DNA from: Salinimonas lutimaris
Lineage (GTDB): Bacteria; Pseudomonadota; Gammaproteobacteria; Enterobacterales; Alteromonadaceae
Assembly: GCF_005222225.1 (NCBI RefSeq)
Contig: NZ_CP036536.1
Location: 3,000,001-3,064,000 of the forward strand
Reading direction: 5' to 3'
Length of the DNA: 64,000 bases
Positions 53,967-62,649 of the stretch are shown here, piece by piece. Within the stretch, counting starts at the first letter, position 1; every line of letters begins with the position of its first letter. A program made the position numbers and the translations under genes. The notes under the pieces are model-generated. The model saw only the letters and a list, made by a program, of their open reading frames with translations. It was not told the DNA's origin and ran no database searches.

Positions 53967-54079
53967 GGGTGGCGGACCCCCAGCCACATCTCGGCACATG
54001 AGTCGTTTGCTGCGGCTGCTCCCTTCCGGGCCTGACCGAGTTCACAAAGTATCATTGCGAGGGGACCAGGAGTCCACCA
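53967..54079 (-). ncRNA. ffs: Signal recognition particle 4.5S RNA
   Basis: The minus strand contains GGTCAGGCCCGGAAGGGAGC followed by AGCC, the domain IV core of bacterial SRP RNA with its GGAA tetraloop. The flanks fold back: GGTGGAC at the 5' end with GTCCGCCACC at the 3' end, and CTCGGTC with GATGTGCCGAG-like pairing in between. Length about 113 nt, as in E. coli (114). The RNA pairs with Ffh for membrane targeting. Precise ends are approximate. Confidence 0.93.
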
Positions 54080-54154
54080 TTGAAAACCGCTGGCAACATA
54101 AGGAATCTCCTTCGTTGTCAGCGGCGCGCACTATAACGAGTCTGCTTTTAAGTT

Positions 54155-55213
54155 TCAAGCTTTGTTTGAAAATCTCTCTTCAGCAATCACATTTGCGACC
54201 CGATTGGTGGCTTTTTGCTCAGCATCCGCGCGGGTATAGATTTCTTTCAGGGTATCACCAATCTCTTCAATGTGAGCACGTAGCGCCTCGTTTGATGAGC
54301 TTTCCATACGCTGATGATAAATATCAATAATGCCACCGGCGTTTAGTACATAGTCCGGTGCATACAAAATGCCCTGCTTATGTAGAATGTCGCCAATCTC
54401 TTCTCTGGCCAGCTGATTGTTTGCCGCGCCGCCAATCACTCTGGCTTTGATGGTAGGCAGGGTTGTGTCGTTAATTGATGCACCTAACGCACAAGGGGCG
54501 ATCACGTCCACATCCAGCGCATAAATTTCTTCCGGTGCTACCGGTGTTGCGCCCAGTTCCTCTACTGCCCGTTCAATGCCTTCGGGATAAATGTCAGTAA
54601 CAAATAACTCAGCGCCAGCAGCTTTAAGATGCTGAGCAAGACGAAAACCAACGTGCCCCATGCCCTGTATCGCTACTTTCACACCCTGTAAGTCAGATTT
54701 CAGCGCATACTCAACTGACGCTTTTAACCCAACAAACACACCGTAAGCGGTAGAAGGCGCAGGATTACCATCTGGTTTCTCTCCGGCAAAGTGATACTGC
54801 GCCTGAACCCCGGCAATATACTCAGACTGCTCGGCCATGGTCTGCAGGTCGGTCACAGCAATGCCCGAATCTTCAGCAGTAAAATACTTACCGCCCAGTG
54901 AGTCTACAAATTTACCCATGGCCGTCATCATTTCTTTGGTTTTTGCTTTACGCGGATCACCAATAATGACCGACTTACCACCACCAAGTTTCAGGTTGGC
55001 CATGGCCGCTTTGTATGTCATTCCCTTCGACAGACGAAGCACATCAGTCAGTGCCTCAGAACTGTTGATGTAAGGCCACATTCTGCAACCACCCAATGCT
55101 GGCCCAAGGTTTGTGTTATGCACTGCAATAATTGCACTTAAACCCGCTTCTTTGTCATGATAAAACGCAACGTGTTCGTGGTTATCAAACTCTGGATGAT
55201 CGAAAACTGACAT
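54155..55213 (-). CDS. Leucine/phenylalanine/valine dehydrogenase
   Basis: A 352-residue NAD-dependent amino acid dehydrogenase of the Glu/Leu/Phe/Val family. It shows ALGGCRMWPY (about 39-48), the catalytic-lysine motif MANLKLGGGKSVI (about 70-82) and the Rossmann loop GMGHVGFRLAQHL (about 183-195). It reversibly deaminates branched-chain amino acids or phenylalanine. It is divergent from an Lrp-type regulator with a clear palindrome between, the usual set-up for BkdR/Lrp-controlled amino acid catabolism. The substrate preference cannot be fixed from sequence; nearby aromatic catabolism makes phenylalanine possible. Confidence 0.9.
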   Translation of the reverse strand: MSVFDHPEFDNHEHVAFYHDKEAGLSAIIAVHNTNLGPALGGCRMWPYINSSEALTDVLRLSKGMTYKAAMANLKLGGGKSVIIGDPRKAKTKEMMTAMGKFVDSLGGKYFTAEDSGIAVTDLQTMAEQSEYIAGVQAQYHFAGEKPDGNPAPSTAYGVFVGLKASVEYALKSDLQGVKVAIQGMGHVGFRLAQHLKAAGAELFVTDIYPEGIERAVEELGATPVAPEEIYALDVDVIAPCALGASINDTTLPTIKARVIGGAANNQLAREEIGDILHKQGILYAPDYVLNAGGIIDIYHQRMESSSNEALRAHIEEIGDTLKEIYTRADAEQKATNRVANVIAEERFSNKA

Positions 55214-55335
55214 AGCCCCTCATATTTGTAGAAATTTGTTTACGCGATCATAGCTATAAATGCAGAGGATATGCCTTGCGATGTTTGTTAATGAATTTAA
55301 CATCGTGAGATAATATTTCTTATTCTGAATTTCTG

Positions 55336-55373
55336 CTAGGATGTTTATCCTAGAAAAAATATTATTATATAAT
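55336..55373 (+). promoter_or_regulatory. Lrp-type operator and overlapping promoter
   Basis: CTAGGAT-GTTT-ATCCTAG (55336-55353), a perfect 7-bp inverted repeat in the divergent region. A promoter for the regulator with -35 TTATCC (55345-55350) and -10 TATAAT (55368-55373), 17 bases apart, overlaps it, which suggests autoregulation. Confidence 0.6.
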
Positions 55374-55402
55374 GCATATCATAATTGCATGAGATCGCAG
55401 TA

Positions 55403-55870
55403 ATGAAACTAGATAAATTTGATCGCGAAATTTTACGCGTTTTACAACAGGACGCGACCGTATCCATGGCTGATTTAAGCCAGAAAGTCGGCCTGTCACA
55501 TACTCCTTGCTGGCGCCGTGTTAAACGCATGGAGTCTGAGGGAATTATACTGGGAAAAGTCACCCTGCTAAACAGCAAAAAGCTGAATCTCGGCGTGTCA
55601 GTGTTTATCTTTGTCACATTGAAGAATCACGATGGAGATTCTTTAACCGATTTTGAGCAGGCAGTGCAATTTGTTGATGAAATTGTGGAGTGCCATACCA
55701 CCAGCGGTGAAAAAGACTACTTACTGAAAGTGGTGGTGGAAAGTATTGAGGAATATGAATTCCTGTTAAAAAATAAACTGACTCACCTGCCCCTGGTTGA
55801 CCATTTAAGTTCAACGTTTGCCCTGAAGCAGGTTAAAAATACCACGGCCCTGCCGATTAAAAGCCAGTAA
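55403..55870 (+). CDS. Lrp/AsnC-family transcriptional regulator
   Basis: A 155-residue regulator: N-terminal winged helix (LDKFDREILRVLQQD; VSMADLSQKVGLSHTPCWRRVKRM in parts) and C-terminal RAM/ACT-like ligand domain (EIVECHTTSGEKDYLLKVVV, in pieces ECHTTSGEKDYLLKV). Members sense amino acids and form octamers. ATG 55403 begins the usual MKLDKFDREIL; an in-frame TTG at 55385 is less likely. It probably controls the divergent dehydrogenase gene and itself through the palindrome at 55336. Confidence 0.9.
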   Translation: MKLDKFDREILRVLQQDATVSMADLSQKVGLSHTPCWRRVKRMESEGIILGKVTLLNSKKLNLGVSVFIFVTLKNHDGDSLTDFEQAVQFVDEIVECHTTSGEKDYLLKVVVESIEEYEFLLKNKLTHLPLVDHLSSTFALKQVKNTTALPIKSQ

Positions 55871-55920
55871 TTAAACAGCGCCGGCAAGACAATGCCGGGC
55901 CAGTTTTCACCAGTCCTGAA

Positions 55921-56577
55921 TCAGGCAGGTGCGTCGCTCTGCCGCTCGGGACGCGCCTGGGCAAAGGCATCCAGTTGTTCGCAATTGTGGTAAATTTTGC
56001 TGACCAGCGGGTAGGCATCCAGCGATACGCCAAAGCGCAGCGCAGCATAAATCTGCGGTACCAGACACACATCAGCCAGTGTCACGTCAAAATCAAAACA
56101 GTACTTGCCGGCCTGAGTCTGCAGGCGCTGCTCAATAGCAGACAGCCCCTGCTCGTTCCAGTGTCTTACCCAGGCGGCTTTAGCTTGTTCGTCTGCGGCA
56201 AATCGCTGTTCAAGTTGCTGTAACACCCGCAAATTGCCCAGCGGCTGCATATCGCACGCTAAATCCTGTGCCAGTGCCCTCACCCTGGCCCGCTCCAGCG
56301 GATGGTCCGGAATCAGTGAACACCCGCTGGTATACCTTTCGTCCAGAAACTCTATGATACTCAGTGACTGATTCAGGATCAGATCTTCATCATCGTCCAC
56401 CAGCACCGGGACCAGTTGTGCCGGATTTAACCGCTGATAAGCCTGGTGATGCTGTTCGCCCCCCTCGTTAATCAGATGTACCGGCACATATTCATAATCG
56501 AGTTGTTTGAGGTTTAGCGCAATGCGCACCCGATAAGACGCAGACGAGCGCCAGTAACCATAGAGTTTCAGTGCCAT
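55921..56577 (-). CDS. maiA: Maleylacetoacetate isomerase (zeta GST)
   Basis: Isomerises maleylacetoacetate to fumarylacetoacetate with glutathione. The 218-residue zeta-class GST has the catalytic motif SSASYRVRIALNLK (about 11-24, close to the canonical SSCxxRVRIAL; the cysteine is replaced by alanine) and YVPVHLI. The GST C-terminal domain follows. It is the last gene of the hppD-hmgA-fahA-maiA operon, 11 bases after fahA. Confidence 0.93.
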   Translation of the reverse strand: MALKLYGYWRSSASYRVRIALNLKQLDYEYVPVHLINEGGEQHHQAYQRLNPAQLVPVLVDDDEDLILNQSLSIIEFLDERYTSGCSLIPDHPLERARVRALAQDLACDMQPLGNLRVLQQLEQRFAADEQAKAAWVRHWNEQGLSAIEQRLQTQAGKYCFDFDVTLADVCLVPQIYAALRFGVSLDAYPLVSKIYHNCEQLDAFAQARPERQSDAPA

Positions 56578-56588
56578 AACCGCCTCGC

Positions 56589-57602
56589 TTAGCCTTTCAG
56601 TGGTTTAAGTTGCTGATCAATAGCGCCAAAAATACTGTTGCCGGCAGCATCGAGCATGTCGATATGAATACGATCGCCAAACTGCATAAACGGCGTGGCA
56701 GGCTTGCCGTCGCGAATGGTCTCAATCATTCTGACTTCGGCGATACAAGAGTAGCCTACGCCACCTTCATCAATGGCCGTACCGTGCGCCGTACCCTGCT
56801 TGTTCGAGACCGTGCCAGAACCAATGATGGTACCCGCCCCGAGATTACGGGATTTTGCGGCATGCGCCACCAGCCGGGCAAAATCAAACGTCATATCCTC
56901 GCCGGCCTGGGGTTGACCAAACAGCTGGCCGTTATAGGTTGAACGTAGCGGAAGATGGACTTTATTGTCCTGCCAGGCATCGCCCAGTTCATCCGGGGTG
57001 ACCGCCACCGGCGAGAAGCTACTGGCCGGCTTAGACTGGAAAAAGCCAAAGCCTTTAGCCAGTTCACCGGGAATCAGGCCGCGCAATGAAACATCGTTAA
57101 CCAGCATTAGCAGGCGGATCCGGCTGGCTGCTGTACTGGTGTTACAAAACATGGGCACATCGTCAGTGATCACCGCCACTTCTGCTTCAAAATCTACTCC
57201 CCACTCATCACTGGGCAGCACCACATCATCGCGCGGCCCGATAAAATCATCAGAGCCGCCCTGGTACATCAGCGGGTCGGTCCAGAAACTGTCCGGCATT
57301 TCTGCATTTCTGGCCCGGCGCACCAGCTCAACATGATTGACATAAGCGCTGGCATCAGCCCACTGGTAGGCCCGTGGCAGCGGCGATTCACAGCGGGCCG
57401 GATTAAACGGCTGACTGTCGGTGACCCGGTCGTTAAGCTGCTCGTAACGGGTTTGCAGTTTACCCGCCACTTCAGCCCAGTTATCCAGCGCAAACTGTAA
57501 TGTTGGCGCAATATCCGCCACCTCACAGGTATGTTGTAGATCCCGGGATACCAGCATGAGTACGCCGTCCCGGGTACCATTTTTATAAGTTGCAAGTTTC
57601 AT
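56589..57602 (-). CDS. fahA: Fumarylacetoacetate hydrolase family protein
   Basis: Last step of tyrosine breakdown: splits fumarylacetoacetate to fumarate and acetoacetate. The 337-residue FAH-fold protein has the metal-binding acids in WGVDFEAEVAVITDDVP (about 133-149) and the conserved LGAGTIIGSGTVSNK (about 245-259). It starts 10 bases after the hmgA stop. Its position between hmgA and maiA leaves little doubt about the substrate. Confidence 0.94.
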   Translation of the reverse strand: MKLATYKNGTRDGVLMLVSRDLQHTCEVADIAPTLQFALDNWAEVAGKLQTRYEQLNDRVTDSQPFNPARCESPLPRAYQWADASAYVNHVELVRRARNAEMPDSFWTDPLMYQGGSDDFIGPRDDVVLPSDEWGVDFEAEVAVITDDVPMFCNTSTAASRIRLLMLVNDVSLRGLIPGELAKGFGFFQSKPASSFSPVAVTPDELGDAWQDNKVHLPLRSTYNGQLFGQPQAGEDMTFDFARLVAHAAKSRNLGAGTIIGSGTVSNKQGTAHGTAIDEGGVGYSCIAEVRMIETIRDGKPATPFMQFGDRIHIDMLDAAGNSIFGAIDQQLKPLKG

Positions 57603-57612
57603 TATTCATTCC

Positions 57613-58758
57613 TTATTCAGTGGCCTGCCAGCTCTTCACGTAGGCAGGATTTTCTACGGCTTTCGCCGCATCGCCGGTATACAGTGCATCCCGGGTGTCG
57701 AGCATCACTGCCACTTCGTCGGTGAATTTTTTTGCATGCTGCTGTCCAGCGGCAAAGGCCTTGGGATGAGGACCGTGCGTAAATCCGGCCGGGTGAAAGG
57801 TCACCATGCCTTTTTCGATATTGTCACGACTGAAAAAGTCACCCTCGTGATAAAACAGAACTTCGTCGTAATCGTCGTTGTTGTGGTAAAAAGGTACTTT
57901 GAGCGCCCCGGGATCTGACTCAATCGGCCGGGGTACAAAGGTACAAATCACAAACCGGTTAGCCACAAAGGTAGTATGGGCTGACGGCGGCAAATGATAC
58001 CGGTGGCTCATCAGCGGACGAATATCCCGCCAGTTCAGCCGCACCACCGATAAATCACCATGCCAGCCAATCGCATCCAGCGGATTATACGGATAAGTGA
58101 TACAGGACAATTGCTGGTGACGCTTCACTTCCACCTGCCAGGTATTCTCATCTTGCTGGTCAAGAAACGTCTGATCTATTTGCGGGGTATCAAGCACTGC
58201 CGGATCAAAAATAGCGTGCCCGCCAACCATGCCTTTTTCCGGTAACTGATAGGCATCATTGGTGGCCTCAATCAGCAACATCTGCATGGGGCTTTGCGGG
58301 CTCAGGCGCCACATGGTGGAACGTGGTAAAACCACATAGTCGCCCTTTTCTACCGGCAAATGTCCGTAATCACAAAACAGCGACCCATGGCCCTCGTGAA
58401 TAAACAGTAAATCGTCGCCATCGGCGTTACGGGCCAGCTTTTGCATCGGCTGGTCGCATTTCCAGAAACGATACTGGCAATGGGCGTTATGCAGAATTAC
58501 CGGCGCCGCGAACGGACTGGTTGTGGCCACTTCATAGTCCTGCTGTTCTAGCAGGTTAAGATCAAATGCCCGCGGTCTCAGCTCGCCCTGCCAGTCGCTC
58601 CAGCCGGTTGGAGCATGTTTATGGTGCATGTGCGTGGCCGGACCAAAAAAGCCGTTACGGCCAATTTCCCGCTCGTAGATGCCTTGCTCCGGGAAATCGG
58701 CATGTGCCTGTCTGGAATGGGTTCCCTGAGCAGTCGGGAACCGGATCCAGTTACGCAT
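57613..58758 (-). CDS. hmgA: Homogentisate 1,2-dioxygenase
   Basis: Opens the ring of homogentisate to maleylacetoacetate. The 381-residue cupin-type iron enzyme shows the ligand region FYHNNDDYDEVLFYHEGDFF (His and Glu, about 284-303) and GFTHGPHP with the third ligand histidine. It is the short form common in Shewanella and Alteromonas; the animal and pseudomonad type is about 430-445 residues. ATG 58758 overlaps the hppD stop by eight bases and begins MRNWIRFPTAQGTHS. A longer frame upstream to 58926 runs into hppD and is not real. Loss of this enzyme would give a brown pyomelanin phenotype. Confidence 0.94.
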   Translation of the reverse strand: MRNWIRFPTAQGTHSRQAHADFPEQGIYEREIGRNGFFGPATHMHHKHAPTGWSDWQGELRPRAFDLNLLEQQDYEVATTSPFAAPVILHNAHCQYRFWKCDQPMQKLARNADGDDLLFIHEGHGSLFCDYGHLPVEKGDYVVLPRSTMWRLSPQSPMQMLLIEATNDAYQLPEKGMVGGHAIFDPAVLDTPQIDQTFLDQQDENTWQVEVKRHQQLSCITYPYNPLDAIGWHGDLSVVRLNWRDIRPLMSHRYHLPPSAHTTFVANRFVICTFVPRPIESDPGALKVPFYHNNDDYDEVLFYHEGDFFSRDNIEKGMVTFHPAGFTHGPHPKAFAAGQQHAKKFTDEVAVMLDTRDALYTGDAAKAVENPAYVKSWQATE

Positions 58759-59845
58759 TGTGTTGCTCTTCGGTAATGACACCACGGCGAATCTGGTCCT
58801 GCTCAATAGATTCAAACAGGGCTTTAAAGTTGCCCTCGCCGAATCCTTCGTTGCCTTTACGCTGAATAATCTCAAAAAATACCGGGCCGATGACCGTGTC
58901 AGTAAAGATTTGCAGCAGAATACCATCTTTCATCGGGGCACCGTCTATCAGCACACGCAGCTCACGTAACTTATCAAGATCCTCGCCGTGCCCTTCTACC
59001 CGAGCATTGACCGCTTCATAATAAGTATCCGGGGTATCCATAAACTTCATGCCCCGGGCTTTCAGTTCAGTGACCGTGCGGTAAATATCGTCTGTTGATA
59101 GTGCAATATGCTGAATACCTTCGCCGTTGTACTCTTTAATAAACTCTTCAATCTGTGATTTATCGTCAGACGACTCGTTAATGGGAATACGGATTTTGCC
59201 ACATGGCGAGGTCATGGCTTTACTCACCAGACCGGTCAGTTTGCCTTCAATGTCGAAGTAGCGGATTTCACGGAAATTACCCAGACGCTCATAAAAGTCA
59301 GCCCACACCGACATATTGCCGCGTTTGACGTTGTGCGTGAGATGATCAACAAACATCAGACCGGAGCCGGCTTCACTCATACGCTCCTGCCAGTCATCGT
59401 AAAACCGGAAGTCGACATCGTAGATGGTGTCTTTGGTGTAACGGTCGACAAAATACAAGGTGCTTTCGCCAATGCCATAAACCGCCGGAATATTAAGCTC
59501 CATCGGGCCAAGATTACCCACAAACTGCTTGGCACCATTTTGTAGCGCATGCTCCATTGCAGCGGCCGCATCCTTGACCCGAAACGCCATGCCACAGACA
59601 CTGGGACCGCGTAAACGGGCAAACTCTTCAGCTTGTGAAGCCGGCTCTGCGTTAATGATAAAATTGATATCATTTTGCTTGTACAGCCACACCTGCTTTG
59701 ATTTATGTACCGCCACCTCAGCAAAGCCGAGCGAGCTGAATAAGCCTTTCAGTGCATTGATACCCTTCTCATCAGCGGCAGTGTATTCAACAAATTCAAA
59801 ACCGTCTGTGCCCAGCGGGTTGTAGGTGGTGTCGCGATTAGTCAT
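58751..59845 (-). CDS. hppD: 4-hydroxyphenylpyruvate dioxygenase
   Basis: Converts 4-hydroxyphenylpyruvate to homogentisate. The 364-residue vicinal-oxygen-chelate enzyme has the iron ligands in FVDHLTHNV (His), IQHIALSTDDI (His) and FFEIIQRKG (Glu), in order. It is the first gene of the hppD-hmgA-fahA-maiA operon. A weak TyrR-box half-site lies upstream at 59867-59884 (TGTAAA-N6-GTTAAC on the minus strand). The 211-base gap to tyrR also contains the tyrR terminator. Confidence 0.95.
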   Translation of the reverse strand: MTNRDTTYNPLGTDGFEFVEYTAADEKGINALKGLFSSLGFAEVAVHKSKQVWLYKQNDINFIINAEPASQAEEFARLRGPSVCGMAFRVKDAAAAMEHALQNGAKQFVGNLGPMELNIPAVYGIGESTLYFVDRYTKDTIYDVDFRFYDDWQERMSEAGSGLMFVDHLTHNVKRGNMSVWADFYERLGNFREIRYFDIEGKLTGLVSKAMTSPCGKIRIPINESSDDKSQIEEFIKEYNGEGIQHIALSTDDIYRTVTELKARGMKFMDTPDTYYEAVNARVEGHGEDLDKLRELRVLIDGAPMKDGILLQIFTDTVIGPVFFEIIQRKGNEGFGEGNFKALFESIEQDQIRRGVITEEQHNA

Positions 59846-60008
59846 ATAGCTACCCTGTCGTTATTCGTTAACAATGTTTTTACACATCAGACAACAAAAT
59901 AGCGCGATGGGATAGAGGCAGGCCCTAAAGAGCGAAACAGGATGTGGAAAGTAAAAGTGTATTGTTTGCTGGACAGCAGGCGAAAAGTTATTTATTTCCC
60001 ATAAAACA

Positions 60009-60032
60009 ACGCCCACAACAGGATGTGGGCGT
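60009..60032 (-). terminator. Terminator of tyrR
   Basis: ACGCCCACA-(6-base loop)-TGTGGGCGT followed by TTGTTTT on the minus strand, about 25 bases past the tyrR stop. Confidence 0.75.
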
Positions 60033-60056
60033 AAACCAAAGCATACTTTTGCGTAA

Positions 60057-61613
60057 TTATAATTTTACAGTCGCTTTATTGATGCCATATTCGCGCAGTT
60101 TATTGGCAATAGCGGTATGACTGAGCCCCAATTTTTTGGCCAGCTGCCGGGTGCTGGGATAGGACGGATACAGCCTGCGAAGTAAGTCACGCTCGAACTT
60201 CTTCACTTCTTCGTCCAGCGTTCCCTCAAAGTTTTCGTCAATATAAGTCATGCTGGGAGCACAGCTGGGAAGCTGAATATCTTCTTTGGTGATTTCATTA
60301 CCATCAAGTAAAGATAAGGCACGGTATAACGCGTTTTGTAACTGACGAACATTGCCCGGCCAGGGATATTGCTGAAGATAATCAACACAGCTTTTACTGA
60401 GCTTGGCCGGTCGCCGGCCCAGTTTCGCGCTGTGTTGCACTATGAATGATTCTGCCAGTGCCACAATATCCGGCTTGCGCTCTTTAAGCGACGGCATCAC
60501 CAGACCCAGTACATTCAGACGATAGTACAGCTCTTTTCTGAACAAACCTTCTTCCACCAGCTGGCCCAGGTCACGGCAGGTAGTGCAGATAAACCGGACA
60601 TTACTTTTTACCGGCTTATCATCGCCTACCCGGCGAAACTCGCCATTTTCCATAACCCGGAGCAGCTTCGCCTGTAACTGGGGCGACATATCAGCAATTT
60701 CATCCAGCAACAGTGTTCCGCCGGCGGCCAGTTCCAGTAATCCGGCTTTACCTTCTGGCTGGTTAAACGCGCCGGCGGCATACCCAAATAACTCGGTTTC
60801 TGCCACGCTATCAGGTAAAGAAGCACAATTGAGAGCCAGAAATTCTCCGTCAGCCCGTCGGCTGGCCTGATGACAGGCTCGCGCAATCATTTCCTTACCG
60901 GTGCCGGTTTCACCAAAAATCAGCACCGGGGCATCCAGGTCGGCCACTTTACGGGCTTCTTTAACCGCTTTGTGCATGGCTGTGGAATGAGTAATGAAAT
61001 GGTCAAAGCTGTCGGTGTCGGTCTGGTGAAATGCAGAAAACTGCTGGCCCAGTCGCATTTCAGATTTAAGCAGTACGACCGCACCGGCGATAATCGTACC
61101 GTCTTCACCATCGGCAACCTGTATAGGCAGCATATCGGCCAGATAATCTTGCTGAATAAACTGAACCTTGGCCGATTGCGGACGAATATCATCGGCTTCC
61201 AGCCAACGGTGAAAGTTAAAGCCTTTCACCCACTCAGAAACATCTGAATGCTTGATGTCATTGAGTGTCATTTCCAGACCACTCATCACCGCTTCGTTGC
61301 ACATTAAAATATGCCCACGGGTATCAATAGAAAATACCGGATCTGGCAGCGTCTGTAGAATGGCAGCCATTTGATTGCGCTCGCGCTCGGCGGGCATAAA
61401 AGGCGTGGTTTTTACATCATCGATACCATCAATCCGACGGATTTTAGGCATCAGATGCTGAAAGTCTGCAAATTCAATATTCGGAAAATTGAGGAAAATC
61501 TTACCGCCAACGTCAATTTCAATGCCTCTGAGGTCGATCTCATGCGTCACTAAAATATCCAGAACGTCCTGCGTTATCCCTAATCTGTCCTGACAGCTTA
61601 TTTCTAACCGCAT
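60057..61613 (-). CDS. tyrR: TyrR transcriptional regulator of aromatic amino acid genes
   Basis: A 518-residue regulator with N-terminal ACT domain (MRLEISCQDRLGITQDVL, 1-18), PAS domain (about 80-185), AAA+ domain with Walker A GETGTGKE (234-241) and LLLDEIADM, and a C-terminal helix-turn-helix (STRQLAKKLGLSHTAIANKL, about 488-507). The sigma-54-contact loop GAFTGA is degenerate (AAGAFNQPEGK), as in TyrR proteins that work with sigma-70. A perfect TyrR box lies in its own promoter. It sits between phhA and the hppD operon and should activate or repress both in response to phenylalanine or tyrosine. Confidence 0.95.
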   Translation of the reverse strand: MRLEISCQDRLGITQDVLDILVTHEIDLRGIEIDVGGKIFLNFPNIEFADFQHLMPKIRRIDGIDDVKTTPFMPAERERNQMAAILQTLPDPVFSIDTRGHILMCNEAVMSGLEMTLNDIKHSDVSEWVKGFNFHRWLEADDIRPQSAKVQFIQQDYLADMLPIQVADGEDGTIIAGAVVLLKSEMRLGQQFSAFHQTDTDSFDHFITHSTAMHKAVKEARKVADLDAPVLIFGETGTGKEMIARACHQASRRADGEFLALNCASLPDSVAETELFGYAAGAFNQPEGKAGLLELAAGGTLLLDEIADMSPQLQAKLLRVMENGEFRRVGDDKPVKSNVRFICTTCRDLGQLVEEGLFRKELYYRLNVLGLVMPSLKERKPDIVALAESFIVQHSAKLGRRPAKLSKSCVDYLQQYPWPGNVRQLQNALYRALSLLDGNEITKEDIQLPSCAPSMTYIDENFEGTLDEEVKKFERDLLRRLYPSYPSTRQLAKKLGLSHTAIANKLREYGINKATVKL

Positions 61614-61626
61614 AGCTCACTTCACC

Positions 61627-61644
61627 TGTAAAGTTATTTTTACA
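61627..61644. promoter_or_regulatory. TyrR box in front of tyrR
   Basis: TGTAAAGTTATTTTTACA, a perfect match to the E. coli TyrR consensus TGTAAA-N6-TTTACA, 14 bases upstream of the start codon. It suggests repression of tyrR by its own product. Confidence 0.85.
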
Positions 61645-61697
61645 GCATATCACAACTTTGTAACAAGTGAAGTATTTTTTACGCTTCTTCGCTACGG

Positions 61698-62507
61698 TTA
61701 GTTTTGCCCGCTGGCACTTTTCTCTTTAGGCGCAAAGCGGGGGGCAAATAAACCATGTTCGCGCGCCTGTTTAACCATACTCATAATGTCCGCTTCTGCC
61801 AGCGTGTACAAATCATCGAACTGATTCAGGATATAATAAAGCGGTTGCATAATATCAATCCGGTAAGGTGTACGCAGCGCGTCAACCGGGTCAAGTGGCT
61901 GACGCACCGGCGTGTCATTTTCCAGTGCATACACTGTTTCGCCTGGAGAAGATAAAATCCCGCCGCCATATATCCGCAATCCGTCGGCGGTGTTAACCAG
62001 ACCAAATTCTACGGTAAACCAGTACAAACGGGCCAGAAATACCCGATCTTCTTTGCTGGCTGCCAGTCCCAGCTTGCCATAGGTATGAGTAAAATGGGCG
62101 AACGCCGGATTGGTCAGTAGCGGGCAATGGCCAAATACTTCATGAAAAATATCCGGCTCCTGCAGATAATCAAATTCCTCACGACTACGAATAAAGGTGG
62201 CTACCGGAAACTGCTTGTTTGCCAGTAAACGAAAAAATTCAGAGAAGTTTATTAGCGCCGGCACTTCAGCGGTTTGCCACCCTGTCGCCTCTTTTAGCCG
62301 GGTATTGAGCTCGGGTAACTGAGGAATCTGCTGGTCATTCAACTCCAGCAAGGCCAGTCCATCATGATATTGCTGGCAGGCGCGGTCCTGAATCAGTGTA
62401 ATCTGGCGTTGATACAACTCAGACCAAATCTGATGCTCGTCCTGCGACCACGCAATGTAGCCGTTTTTATCCGAGCTTCTGGACTGATACTGTGTTTGTT
62501 TTGCCAT
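61698..62507 (-). CDS. phhA: Phenylalanine 4-hydroxylase
   Basis: Hydroxylates phenylalanine to tyrosine with tetrahydropterin and O2. The 269-residue protein matches bacterial PhhA. Iron ligands are H122 and H127 in FHEVFGHCPLL, with a downstream glutamate in the YWFTVEFGLV stretch. ATG 62507 has GAGG 5 bases upstream; a longer frame to 62579 has none. The pterin dehydratase gene phhB, often next to phhA, is not in the window. A TyrR box lies upstream. Confidence 0.95.
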   Translation of the reverse strand: MAKQTQYQSRSSDKNGYIAWSQDEHQIWSELYQRQITLIQDRACQQYHDGLALLELNDQQIPQLPELNTRLKEATGWQTAEVPALINFSEFFRLLANKQFPVATFIRSREEFDYLQEPDIFHEVFGHCPLLTNPAFAHFTHTYGKLGLAASKEDRVFLARLYWFTVEFGLVNTADGLRIYGGGILSSPGETVYALENDTPVRQPLDPVDALRTPYRIDIMQPLYYILNQFDDLYTLAEADIMSMVKQAREHGLFAPRFAPKEKSASGQN

Positions 62508-62604
62508 AATGCCTCGCTTTACCTTTACGTAAACTATACCTGTGTAGTCTATCGAAAAAGCAGGCAGGCAAAAGAGCACAGCCCGAAGTCATCTGTCAAT
62601 TTGA

Positions 62605-62622
62605 TGTAACATAAATTTTACA
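62605..62622. promoter_or_regulatory. TyrR box in front of phhA
   Basis: TGTAACATAAATTTTACA, one mismatch from TGTAAA-N6-TTTACA, about 100 bases upstream of the phhA start. The distance fits activation by TyrR/PhhR. A candidate -10 TATAGT lies at about 62537-62532. Confidence 0.75.
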
Positions 62623-62649
62623 TTAGATGTATCTGCGGCTCCCTTAGGC

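Noticed and set aside
53965-54330. 121-codon frame on the plus strand
   Set aside because: It is antisense to the 4.5S RNA gene and to the end of the dehydrogenase gene.
58759-58926. N-terminal extension of hmgA
   Set aside because: It overlaps the end of hppD in another frame and has no resemblance to homogentisate dioxygenase; ATG 58758 gives the family start.
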